A stretch of 64,000 bases of DNA. Source: Microbacterium wangchenii (lineage in GTDB: Bacteria > Actinomycetota > Actinomycetes > Actinomycetales > Microbacteriaceae). Shown here one piece after another: positions 16,391 through 23,468 of the stretch. The position numbers and the translations under genes were made by a program. Position 1 is the stretch's first letter. Each line of letters opens with the position of its first letter. The stretch is from contig NZ_CP038266.1 in NCBI RefSeq assembly GCF_004564355.1, forward strand, positions 1,736,001 to 1,800,000. The letters are read 5' to 3'. A model generated the notes under the pieces. The model was not told the DNA's origin. It saw nothing but the letters and a program-made list of their open reading frames with translations, and did not search any database.

Positions 16391-17325
16391 TCCTCACACT
16401 CACGCCCAATCCGGCTCTCGATCTCACCTACCGGATCGACGCGCTTCAGCCCGGCGAGACCCATCGCGTGTCGGCGGGACCCGCGCGAGCCGGCGGCAAG
16501 GGGATCAACGTCGCCCGCGTCCTGCACACTCAGGGTTTCCCCGTGCGCGCGGTCCTCACCGCAGGCGGCGCCACCGGCGCGCAGGTCGTCGCCGACCTGC
16601 AGGAGTCCGGCATCGCGCACGAGGCAGTCCCAGTCGGCTCCCCCACGCGCCGCACGATCGCCGTCGTCGAGGACGGCGACGGCACCACCACGCTGCTCAG
16701 CGAGTCCGGAGCCGCATTGTCCGAGGATGAACGCGCGCGACTGCATGCAGCGGTGCAGAGCCCGCTGCCGATCGCGTCGTGCCTCGTGATCTCCGGCAGT
16801 CTGCCGGCCGGCTTCCCGCCTGAGGAGATCGCGGCGATGGTGGCCAGCTCGCGCAGCCGGGGCATCCCGGTGATCGTCGACACGTCGGGTCCGGCTCTGC
16901 TCGCTGCGGCAGCGGCCGGCGCCGACCTGCTGAAGCCGAACGCCGCGGAACTGGCCGAAGCGACCGGTGAACGCGACCTCGCGGCCGGAGCGCAGGCCCT
17001 CCTCGATCTCGGTGCGGACACGGTCCTCGTCTCCCTGGGCGAAGAAGGGATGCTCGCGGCGCACTCCGCCTCGGCGTGGACGCGCGCTGCGCTCCCCCGC
17101 GTCCTTCGTGGCAATCCGACCGGTGCCGGCGACGCCGGCGTCGCCGCCGCGGCGATGCTGCTGGCCCAGGGAGCGCCCACAGCGGCGGATCTGCTGCGCG
17201 CGGCGACGTCCTGGTCGGCGGCCGCGGTGCTCATGCCACTGGCCGGCGAGATCTCCCGCACCCACCGGGAACTCGCCGTCGAGGTCGCCCTCCACCCGTA
17301 CCCCGACTCCGAGGAGCGTCCGTGA
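16387..17325 (+). CDS. PfkB-family hexose-phosphate kinase (1-phosphofructokinase / tagatose-6-phosphate kinase type)
   Basis: 312 residues of the LacC/FruK branch. The N-terminal substrate motif is ILTLTPNPALDLTY, AGGKGINVARVL is at 36-47, and the C-terminal signature GNPTGAGDAG carries the catalytic base Asp249. FruK, LacC and PfkB2 cannot be told apart from sequence alone. The neighbouring GatD-like dehydrogenase and class II aldolase favour tagatose 6-phosphate (or another ketohexose 6-phosphate) to the 1,6-bisphosphate. It overlaps both neighbours by 4 nt (ATGA, GTGA). In fructose operons FruK is next to a PTS permease, and no PTS gene is present here. Confidence 0.85.
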   Translation: MILTLTPNPALDLTYRIDALQPGETHRVSAGPARAGGKGINVARVLHTQGFPVRAVLTAGGATGAQVVADLQESGIAHEAVPVGSPTRRTIAVVEDGDGTTTLLSESGAALSEDERARLHAAVQSPLPIASCLVISGSLPAGFPPEEIAAMVASSRSRGIPVIVDTSGPALLAAAAAGADLLKPNAAELAEATGERDLAAGAQALLDLGADTVLVSLGEEGMLAAHSASAWTRAALPRVLRGNPTGAGDAGVAAAAMLLAQGAPTAADLLRAATSWSAAAVLMPLAGEISRTHRELAVEVALHPYPDSEERP

Positions 17326-18197
17326 CCCTCGTTCCCACCCGCACCCTGATGTCCTCCGCGCGCGCTGCCGGGCGGGGGCTGGGTGCGTTCAACGTCATCC
17401 ATCTCGAGACGGCATCCGCTCTCGTGCGCGCCGCTGAGCACGCCGGACTGCCGGTCATCCTGCAGCTCTCGCAGAACTGCATCGCCTACCACGGCGACCT
17501 CGACCCGATTGCGCGGGCCATGCTGGCGATCGCCGAGCGCTCCAGCGCTGAGATCGCCGTGCACCTCGATCATGCCGAGGATCTCGCGCTCGTCCACCGC
17601 GCGGTGGACCTCGGCTTCGGTTCGGTCATGTACGACGGTTCCGCGCTCGACTTCGCCGACAACGTCGCACACACCCGGCGGGCGACGGCGTACGCGCACG
17701 CGAGTGACTGCTACGTCGAGGCGGAGCTGGGGCGGGTCGGCGGCAAGGACGGCGCCCACGCGCCGGGCGTTCGCACCGATCCCACCGAGGCGAAAGACTT
17801 CGTCGATGCCACGGGAGTGGATGCCCTCGCCGTCGCGGTCGGGTCTTCACACGCGATGCGGGAGCGCACTGCCGAACTCGACCACGACCTGATCCGACGG
17901 CTCCGCTCCGCCGTGCCCGTCCCGCTGGTCCTGCACGGGTCGTCCGGAGTTCCGGACGGACAGATCGTCCGGGCCATCTGGGCCGGCATGACGAAGATCA
18001 ACGTCTCCACACAGCTGAACACGCGCTTCACTGCCGCCGTGCGGGAGGTGCTGGCCGGGCGACCCGACGTCGTCGACTCGCGCGTCTACATCGCGCGCGG
18101 CGCAGACGCCGTGACCGCGGAGGCTGAGCGGTTGCTGCGGGTCTTCGCTCTCGAGCCCGACACCACGAGCCATCCGGCGGAGGACACGGCATGCTGA
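17322..18197 (+). CDS. Class II ketose-bisphosphate aldolase (GatY/KbaY or Fba type)
   Basis: 291 residues. Zinc ligands lie in AVHLDHAEDL (HLDH at 81-84), EAELGRVGGKDG (residues 133-144) and LHGSSGVPD, and the phosphate-binding TKINVSTQLN follows. Length and motifs fit the 285-residue GatY/KbaY group better than the longer FbaA type. It cleaves a ketohexose 1,6-bisphosphate to dihydroxyacetone phosphate and glyceraldehyde 3-phosphate. The GTG start overlaps the kinase stop (GTGA). It completes a dehydrogenase-kinase-aldolase series, the tagatose-6-phosphate route in galactitol and lactose pathways. Stereospecificity (tagatose versus fructose) cannot be decided here. Confidence 0.87.
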   Translation: MTLVPTRTLMSSARAAGRGLGAFNVIHLETASALVRAAEHAGLPVILQLSQNCIAYHGDLDPIARAMLAIAERSSAEIAVHLDHAEDLALVHRAVDLGFGSVMYDGSALDFADNVAHTRRATAYAHASDCYVEAELGRVGGKDGAHAPGVRTDPTEAKDFVDATGVDALAVAVGSSHAMRERTAELDHDLIRRLRSAVPVPLVLHGSSGVPDGQIVRAIWAGMTKINVSTQLNTRFTAAVREVLAGRPDVVDSRVYIARGADAVTAEAERLLRVFALEPDTTSHPAEDTAC

Positions 18198-18889
18198 TCG
18201 ATCTGTACACCGAATCGACCCTCACCGAACTGGCGCTTCTGGGGCTGGCCTTCCTCCTCTCCGCGGTCATCGGAGTCGAACGTCAGCGCAAGCTCAAGAG
18301 CGCCGGTCTGCGCACGCACACCCTCGTCGGGCTGGGCTCAGCGGTGTTCACGCTGGTGTCGGCCTACGGATTCAGCAACGTCGTGGGCGCGGATGTCGTC
18401 CTCGATCCCTCCCGCATCGCGGCGCAGATCGTGTCGGGCATCGGTTTCCTGGGCGCGGGGGTCATCTTCGTGCAGAAGGGCACCGTCAACGGCCTGACCA
18501 CGGCCGCCAGCATCTGGATGACCGCGGCGATCGGAATGACCTGCGGCGCAGGGATGCCCCTCATCGCCGTGGCCGCGACCATCCTGCACCTGCTGACGGT
18601 GGGAGCGCTGAGCTATGTCGGCCGGCGCATCCGCCCCGAGTTGCCTGAACCCGTCTTGACCATCCGGTATCGCCGCGGGTACAGCGTTCTGCGGCAGGTG
18701 CTGGAGACCTCCGCGCAGTCGGGCTACCACTCGGCCCTGGAGGAGGCCTCGCACGAGGAGGACTCGAATCTCCGTGAGCTGGTCATGCGCTTCACCGGCG
18801 ATCTGGACAAACTGCCATCTCTCGCGGGGCAGCTGTCCGAGCTCGACGGCGTCGTCTCTGTGGCCATGACCGACCGCGGCGTGGACTGA
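18191..18889 (+). CDS. MgtC/SapB-family membrane protein
   Basis: 232 residues. About five hydrophobic helices in the first 140 residues carry the family blocks LLSAVIGVERQRKLKSAGLRTH, split here as IGVERQRK then AGLRTHTLVGLGSA, and GIGFLGAGVIF and GLTTAASIWMTAAIGM. A soluble C-terminal ACT-like domain follows (about 155-232). MgtC proteins affect magnesium and ATP homeostasis and survival in magnesium-poor or acidic niches; this longer form with the C-terminal domain is the MgtC/YhiD-SapB type. It overlaps the aldolase gene by 7 nt, so it is co-translated with the sugar operon. A metabolic reason for that is not evident. A strong terminator follows. Confidence 0.88.
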   Translation: MLIDLYTESTLTELALLGLAFLLSAVIGVERQRKLKSAGLRTHTLVGLGSAVFTLVSAYGFSNVVGADVVLDPSRIAAQIVSGIGFLGAGVIFVQKGTVNGLTTAASIWMTAAIGMTCGAGMPLIAVAATILHLLTVGALSYVGRRIRPELPEPVLTIRYRRGYSVLRQVLETSAQSGYHSALEEASHEEDSNLRELVMRFTGDLDKLPSLAGQLSELDGVVSVAMTDRGVD

Positions 18890-18913
18890 ACCTCTTGGAG
18901 CGCGGACACGAAA

Positions 18914-18948
18914 AGAGCGGCCGCGGGGCTGTGCGCCGCGGCCGCTCT
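18914..18948. terminator. Bidirectional terminator hairpin
   Basis: A perfect 13-bp stem (AGAGCGGCCGCGG at 18914-18926 with 18936-18948) has a 9-nt loop. It lies between the convergent mgtC and DUF6458 genes and is flanked by AAAA on the left, which would read as a U-run for minus-strand transcripts. Confidence 0.8.
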
Positions 18949-18955
18949 GTGTCGA

Positions 18956-19216
18956 TCAGACGACGTCGTCGCCGCTGGATCGCGTCGACTGACGCGTGAC
19001 CCGCTCCCCGGCGTTCGGGTCGACCGCCGTTCGCGTGACCGTGTCGGTCGACCGGCGGCGCATCATGAGCACGAGGCCGATGACGAAGACGACGGCGCCG
19101 GCTCCCATGAGGATGTATCCGATGAGGTCGAGGTTGATCCACTCGAGCTGCACGTTCACAGCGAACGCCAGAATGGCTCCGATGACGAACAGGGCGATTC
19201 CTGCTCCGATGCTCAT
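18956..19216 (-). CDS. DUF6458-family small membrane protein
   Basis: 86 residues. It has the characteristic start MSIGAGIALFVIGAILAFAV followed by a short loop (EWINLDLIGYILMGAGA), giving two transmembrane helices at about 3-24 and 31-53. A charged C-terminal tail of 30 residues follows. This is the DUF6458 family, widespread in actinobacteria and without known function. ATG 19216 has an AAGGGAG site. It stands alone between a terminator and the divergent reductase-like gene. Confidence 0.85.
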   Translation of the reverse strand: MSIGAGIALFVIGAILAFAVNVQLEWINLDLIGYILMGAGAVVFVIGLVLMMRRRSTDTVTRTAVDPNAGERVTRQSTRSSGDDVV

Positions 19217-19364
19217 GGTCTCCCTTTCCGGCGCGCGGACGCGCGCCCCCGCGGCGCGGTGCCGCGTCCCCATGATGGCGGTCCGCGTGCCCCCGCTCCG
19301 AGGGCTTGACATCCGCTGCGGCGACGGGGATCCGTCGTTCGCGGACCGTGTCGGCGGCCGCACC

Positions 19365-19370
19365 TAGCGT
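19365..19370 (+). promoter_or_regulatory. -10 element of a leaderless transcript (TAGCGT)
   Basis: TAGCGT is followed by 6 nt and ATG 19377. No ribosome site is present in between. Confidence 0.6.
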
Positions 19371-19376
19371 TGCGGG

Positions 19377-19943
19377 ATGGTCACCACTGTTTTCTACACC
19401 GCTGTCACCGCCAACGGTTTCCTCGCCGACGAGCACGACTCCCTCGACTGGCTCTTCGCCGTGCCGGGCGCTGAAGACGCCGAGAACGACATGGGCGATT
19501 TCCTGGCTACCGTGGGCGCGTTCGTCATGGGTGCGGCCACGTACGAATGGGTGCTGCGTCACGAGGAGGAGCAGCGTCCGGGGATGTGGGCCGAGAGCTA
19601 CGGCGCGCTCCCCTGCTTCGTCGTGACGCACCGCACCCTGGCCGTGCCGCCGGGCGCGAATGTGCGCTTCGTTCAGGGCGACGTCGCATCCTTCTGGCCC
19701 GATCTCGTCGAGGCCGCCGGTGACGGAGCGCTGTGGCTGGTCGGGGGCGGCGATCTCGTGGGCCAGTTCGACGACGCCGGACACCTCGACCAGATCCGCC
19801 TCTCCGTCGCGCCGGCCTTCCTGCCGGCGGGAAAGCCGCTGCTCCCCCGCCGCATCGGGCCCGAGCGTCTGCAGCTGGAGTCCGCCCGCGCCTCCGGTCA
19901 GTTCGTCGAAGTCGCGTACCGCGTCCTGCCCGCGGCGCCCTAG
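19377..19943 (+). CDS. Dihydrofolate reductase / RibD C-terminal-family protein
   Basis: 188 residues of the RibD_C/DHFR-like fold. It opens with VFYTAVTANGFLADEHDSLDWLF, an N-terminal strand and loop typical of this group. The NADPH-binding segment WLVGGGDLVGQFDDAG (near 121-136) and the C-terminal LRLSVAP-type strand (here IRLSVAPAFLPAGKPLL) follow. Such stand-alone proteins are annotated as dihydrofolate reductase-family proteins, but few have known substrates, and there is no riboflavin gene nearby. The start has the leaderless -10 layout. It is monocistronic between DUF6458 and the palindromic element at 19981. Confidence 0.82.
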   Translation: MVTTVFYTAVTANGFLADEHDSLDWLFAVPGAEDAENDMGDFLATVGAFVMGAATYEWVLRHEEEQRPGMWAESYGALPCFVVTHRTLAVPPGANVRFVQGDVASFWPDLVEAAGDGALWLVGGGDLVGQFDDAGHLDQIRLSVAPAFLPAGKPLLPRRIGPERLQLESARASGQFVEVAYRVLPAAP

Positions 19944-19980
19944 CCGCGGTCCGGGTTCGCCCGCCCCGCCCCGTGGCGTT

Positions 19981-20056
19981 GCGCAGAATTCAGGAGACAC
20001 GCCGTAGGGCGGGGCTCGGAGGCCGCTCGGAAGCCGGATTCTCCTGAATTCTGCGC
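19981..20056. repeat. 76-bp palindromic intergenic element with 17-bp perfect arms
   Basis: The left arm GCGCAGAATTCAGGAGA (19981-19997) is exactly complementary to the right arm at 20040-20056, enclosing 42 bp that contain a direct repeat GCTCGGA. It lies between convergent genes, ends 6 bp before the SGNH stop codon, and could fold into a large hairpin on either strand. Part of the right arm (CTCCTGAATTCTGCG) resembles the left arm of the three 82-bp elements at 28359-28829 (CTCCTCAAATCCGCG). It may be a bidirectional terminator or a REP/MITE-like dispersed repeat. Confidence 0.75.
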
Positions 20057-20062
20057 GAGAAG

Positions 20063-20827
20063 TCAGGCGGATGCGGGGGTCACGGTGACCCAGGCGGGGA
20101 ACTTCGGCGTGCGGCCGTCACCGGAGGAGGTTCCGGTGAGGCGCCGACGGACCCACGGGCCCACGTGGGCGCGGTAGTAGGCGGCTCCGGCCAGACGCTC
20201 GGCCGCGGAGATCTCCGGCAGCGAGTCCCACTCCGCAGGCACGGTCAGGCCCAGCGCGCGGAGCACCCGCGCCGCGACACGATGATGACCGCGCGTGTTC
20301 ATGTGGAGGCGGTCGGCCGACCAGTACCCGGGAGTGGACAGCTCGCGGTCGGGCCAGTTCAGCGCCTGGATGACATCCGGCCGGTCGGCGACGCGACCGG
20401 TGACGGCGGCCGAGAGCAGATCGCCGCGGCGCTGCACGAGCCGCCCGAGGGGTAACTGGGCGGACGGATTCGCGCCGGAGAGCAGGATGACCCGCACCCC
20501 CTCCTCATCGCAGCGCCGCAGCACGTGCGTGAAGGCGTCGGCGATGTGCGCGATGTCGGCGCGCGGGCGGAGCATGTCGTTGCCGCCGCCGTTGAACGAC
20601 AGGTGCGTCGGATGCAGCGCCAGCGCCGGCTCGAGCTGCTCCCGCACGATCGGCCACACGAGCTTGCCGCGAATGGCGAAGTTCGCGTACTCGATGGGTT
20701 CCCCCAGCGCCTGCGCCCACCCCTGTGCCGCCAGGTCGGCCCACCCGCGCACGGTGCCGTCGGGCAGCTCGTCCCCCACCCCTTCGGTGAAGGAGTCGCC
20801 GATGGAAGCCAGGCGTACGGAAGTCAC
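20063..20827 (-). CDS. SGNH/GDSL-family hydrolase
   Basis: 254 residues. Block I IGDSFTEG carries the nucleophile Ser12, block III is NGGGND, and block V is SADRLHMNTRGHH with the catalytic Asp and His. There is no signal peptide, so it is a cytosolic esterase or lipase-like enzyme of the GDSL type. The C-terminal 50 residues (after WDSLPEI) form an extra helical segment. GTG 20827 is chosen because TAGGGT lies 6 nt upstream, a leaderless arrangement. It follows the MFS gene by 35 bp but probably has its own promoter. Substrate unknown. Confidence 0.87.
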   Translation of the reverse strand: MTSVRLASIGDSFTEGVGDELPDGTVRGWADLAAQGWAQALGEPIEYANFAIRGKLVWPIVREQLEPALALHPTHLSFNGGGNDMLRPRADIAHIADAFTHVLRRCDEEGVRVILLSGANPSAQLPLGRLVQRRGDLLSAAVTGRVADRPDVIQALNWPDRELSTPGYWSADRLHMNTRGHHRVAARVLRALGLTVPAEWDSLPEISAAERLAGAAYYRAHVGPWVRRRLTGTSSGDGRTPKFPAWVTVTPASA

Positions 20828-20833
20828 CTCGCT

Positions 20834-20839
20834 ACCCTA
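20834..20839 (-). promoter_or_regulatory. -10 element of a leaderless transcript (TAGGGT)
   Basis: On the minus strand TAGGGT is followed by AGCGAG and GTG 20827, a spacing of 6 nt. It would start transcription of the SGNH hydrolase gene inside the 35-bp gap after the MFS gene. Confidence 0.6.
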
Positions 20840-20862
20840 CGGCCGTGCGGCGGCGGCTTGGA

Positions 20863-22245
20863 TCAACGATCGTCGAGCGCGCGGCCGCGACGGTCGGCCA
20901 GACCCCACGTTGCGAGCACCGCGACGGCGAAGAACGCCGCGAAGACCACGAACAGCACGGGGGCACCGCCGGCGGCGAGCAGTGGCGGCACGGCCAGCGG
21001 CGCGATGATCGACGCGATCCGCCCCACGGCCGCCGCCCATCCGCTCCCCGTCGCCCGCAATGACGTCGGGTAGGTCTCGGGCGAGACGGCGTACAGGGCG
21101 CCCCACGCGCCGAGGTTGAAGAACGACAGGGCCATTCCGGTCGCGATCACCATCGCCTCGCTGGTGGCCGTACCGAAGAGGATCGCCGCGACCGCCGATC
21201 CGGCGAGGAACGCCGCGAGGGTGATGCGCCGCCCCCACACCTCGATGAGCCACGCCGACACGGCATAACCCGGCAGCTGGGCCAGCGTGATGATGAGGGT
21301 GAAGCCGAACGAGCGCACGAGGTCGTACCCGGCGTCGACGAGGATCGTCGGGATCCAGATGAAGGCGCCGTAGTACGAGAAGTTGACGCAGAACCACACG
21401 ACCCACAGGCTCAGCGTGCGGACCCGGAACTCCGGCGACCACAGCGCCCTGACGCGCTCCCCCGCCCGTGGCGCCGCGACGGCCGGGACGGGAGACGCGT
21501 GCACGTCCGGCGTCGCGGGGAGGGCGGGAACCCGCCCATCCCGCGCCGCCGGCACGCGGATGCTGCCTTCCAACTCCGCGACGATGCGCTCGGCCTCAGC
21601 GTGGCGCCCGCGGCGCGCGAGCCAGCGGGGCGATTCGGGCAGCCCCCACCGGACGACCAGGGCGTAGACGGCCGGGACCGCGCCCAGGGCGAACGCCCAT
21701 CGCCATCCATCGGCCGACGCCGGTACGACGAAGTACCCGATGATCGCGGCGGCGGTCCACCCGACGGCCCAGAACGCCTCCAGGATCACGATGAGGCGCC
21801 CCCGGATGCGCGCGGGCGCAAATTCGCTGACGTACGTGGAAGCGACCGGGAGTTCGGCACCCAGACCGAGACCCACCAGGAAGCGCAGGACGATGAGGAC
21901 GGCCAGTCCCCCGGCCAGGGCGCTGGCGCCCGTCGCCACGCCGTACACGAGCAGGGTCAGCGCGAACACCTGGCGGCGCCCGAAGCGGTCGGCCAGCAGC
22001 CCACCGAGGCTCGCCCCCACGGCCATGCCCGCGAAGCCGGCGGATGCGATCCACGCCGTCTCCCCCGGCTGCAGGGCCCACTGCTGAGCGAGAACGGCCA
22101 GGACGAACGAGATGAGCCCCACGTCCATGGCATCCAGCGCCCAGCCGATGCCCGAGCCGGCGAGCACGCGGGCGTGGCCGCGCCCGAACCGCAGCCGGTC
22201 CAGCCGCTCCGAGATCGTGGCAGGCGACGTCGAGGCTTCGGTCAT
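20863..22245 (-). CDS. MFS transporter (metabolite:proton symporter type)
   Basis: 460 residues and about twelve transmembrane helices. Helix 1 region GWALDAMDVGLISFVLAVL, the A-motif loop GGLLADRFGRRQVF between helices 2 and 3, RFLVGLGLGAELPVASTYVSE in helices 4-5, and the central loop ending WGLPESPRWLARRGR all match the sugar/aromatic-acid porter branch of the MFS. The cytosolic loop between helices 6 and 7 is long and proline-alanine rich. It overlaps the LLM-flavoprotein gene by 1 nt (TGATG), so the two are one unit, probably uptake of a compound oxidised by that enzyme, or its export. Substrate unknown. Confidence 0.87.
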   Translation of the reverse strand: MTEASTSPATISERLDRLRFGRGHARVLAGSGIGWALDAMDVGLISFVLAVLAQQWALQPGETAWIASAGFAGMAVGASLGGLLADRFGRRQVFALTLLVYGVATGASALAGGLAVLIVLRFLVGLGLGAELPVASTYVSEFAPARIRGRLIVILEAFWAVGWTAAAIIGYFVVPASADGWRWAFALGAVPAVYALVVRWGLPESPRWLARRGRHAEAERIVAELEGSIRVPAARDGRVPALPATPDVHASPVPAVAAPRAGERVRALWSPEFRVRTLSLWVVWFCVNFSYYGAFIWIPTILVDAGYDLVRSFGFTLIITLAQLPGYAVSAWLIEVWGRRITLAAFLAGSAVAAILFGTATSEAMVIATGMALSFFNLGAWGALYAVSPETYPTSLRATGSGWAAAVGRIASIIAPLAVPPLLAAGGAPVLFVVFAAFFAVAVLATWGLADRRGRALDDR

Positions 22246-23276
22246 CAGGAAAGCATGTCACGCACGAGTGGCTGCACGCGGGTGCCGTACAGCTCGATGC
22301 TGCGCAGCGCCTGCTCCTGGGGAAGCCCGCCGGTGCCGATCTTCATGTCGAAGCGGTCGGCGCCCAGCGTCCGGACGGTATCGGCGATCTTGCGCGCGAC
22401 CGTCTCGGGAGACCCGACGTACATCGAGCCCTCCGGCCCCACGTCGTGCTGGAACCGGAGCCGGTTGTACGGGGGCCACCCGCGCTCACGGCCGATGACG
22501 GTGTAGTTGTGCTCGACACCGGGGTAGGCCTGCTCCCATGCCTCCGCATCCGTCTCGGCGACGTGACCGGGAGAGTGGATGCCGACGCCTGCGCGGTCGT
22601 GTCCGAACGAGTCCAGCGACCGGTGGTACAGGTCCACGAAGGGGCGGAACCGGTGCGCGGGGCCGCCGATGATGGCGAGCATGAGCCCGAACCCGTGCCG
22701 GGCTGCCCGGACCGCCGATTCGGGGCTGCCGCCCACGCCCACCCAGGCCGTGAGGCCGGACTCGGTCTTGGGGTAGACGTCGGCGTTGTCCAGGGCTGAG
22801 CGCGTGGAACCAGACCACGTCACCGGCCGCTCGTCGAGCAGCCGGCGGAAGAGGTCGAGCTTCTCCTCGAAGAGCACCTCGTAGTCGGCCAGGTCGTACC
22901 CGAACAGCGGGAAGGACTCGATGAAGGAACCTCGTCCCAGAATGACTTCCGCGCGGCCGTGCGAGACGGCGTCGAGGGTCGCGAAGCGCTCGTAGACCCG
23001 GACCGGGTCGTCGGAGGAGAGCACGGTGACGGCCGTGCCGAGGTGGATGCGGGAGGTGCGGGCGGCTGCGGCGGCCAGCACGATCTCGGGGCTGGACACC
23101 GCGAACTCGGGCCGGTGGTGCTCGCCCACGCCGAAGAACGACAGACCCACCTCATCCGCGCGAACGGCCTGGTCGACCACCTGCCGGATCGTCGCTGCGT
23201 CGCTCGCCCGGCCGCCACCGGGCACCATGGCGACATCGCCGAACGTGTCGATCCCCAGTTCCACCGCGTGCGCCAT
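22245..23276 (-). CDS. LLM-class flavin-dependent oxidoreductase
   Basis: 343 residues with the bacterial luciferase-like TIM barrel. Characteristic stretches are VELGIDTFGDV, FGVGEHHRPEFAVSSPEIVLAA (as GEHHRPEF then SSPEIV), LGTAVTVLSSDDPVRVYE and AEVILGRGSFIESFPLFG. It probably uses reduced FMN or F420. ATG 23276 is chosen for GGAG 7 nt upstream. It is the first gene of a two-gene unit with the MFS transporter and is divergent from the CNNM genes. Whether it is a monooxygenase or a dehydrogenase cannot be told from the sequence. Confidence 0.85.
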   Translation of the reverse strand: MAHAVELGIDTFGDVAMVPGGGRASDAATIRQVVDQAVRADEVGLSFFGVGEHHRPEFAVSSPEIVLAAAAARTSRIHLGTAVTVLSSDDPVRVYERFATLDAVSHGRAEVILGRGSFIESFPLFGYDLADYEVLFEEKLDLFRRLLDERPVTWSGSTRSALDNADVYPKTESGLTAWVGVGGSPESAVRAARHGFGLMLAIIGGPAHRFRPFVDLYHRSLDSFGHDRAGVGIHSPGHVAETDAEAWEQAYPGVEHNYTVIGRERGWPPYNRLRFQHDVGPEGSMYVGSPETVARKIADTVRTLGADRFDMKIGTGGLPQEQALRSIELYGTRVQPLVRDMLS

Positions 23277-23468
23277 CCGCCATCTCCTGACTATTCCCGT
23301 GCATGAACTCTGCGCCGTCCGCGGGCATTCCCGCCACGTTCTCAGCACACGCTTAAATCTTCGCCACTACTGTGGATCCATCATGGATGACCCTCCCTCT
23401 CATAGTCCTACGCCCTCTGGCCACCCATCCGCCGCTGCGGAACGTTCTCGGGTCAGGGGGTGTAACGA
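23277..23468. other. Divergent intergenic region, LLM gene / CNNM genes
   Basis: 192 bp between divergent starts. It contains a relatively AT-rich core (CTTAAATCTTCGCCACTAC at 23351-23369) and a 13-bp palindrome ATCCATCATGGAT (23376-23388), which could be a regulator site. I see no convincing -35/-10 pair for either strand. Confidence 0.4.

Noticed and set aside
8281..18889. Genomic island or phage-borne sugar locus
   Set aside because: No integrase, tRNA end, direct repeat or transposase flanks it, and codon use looks like its neighbours.
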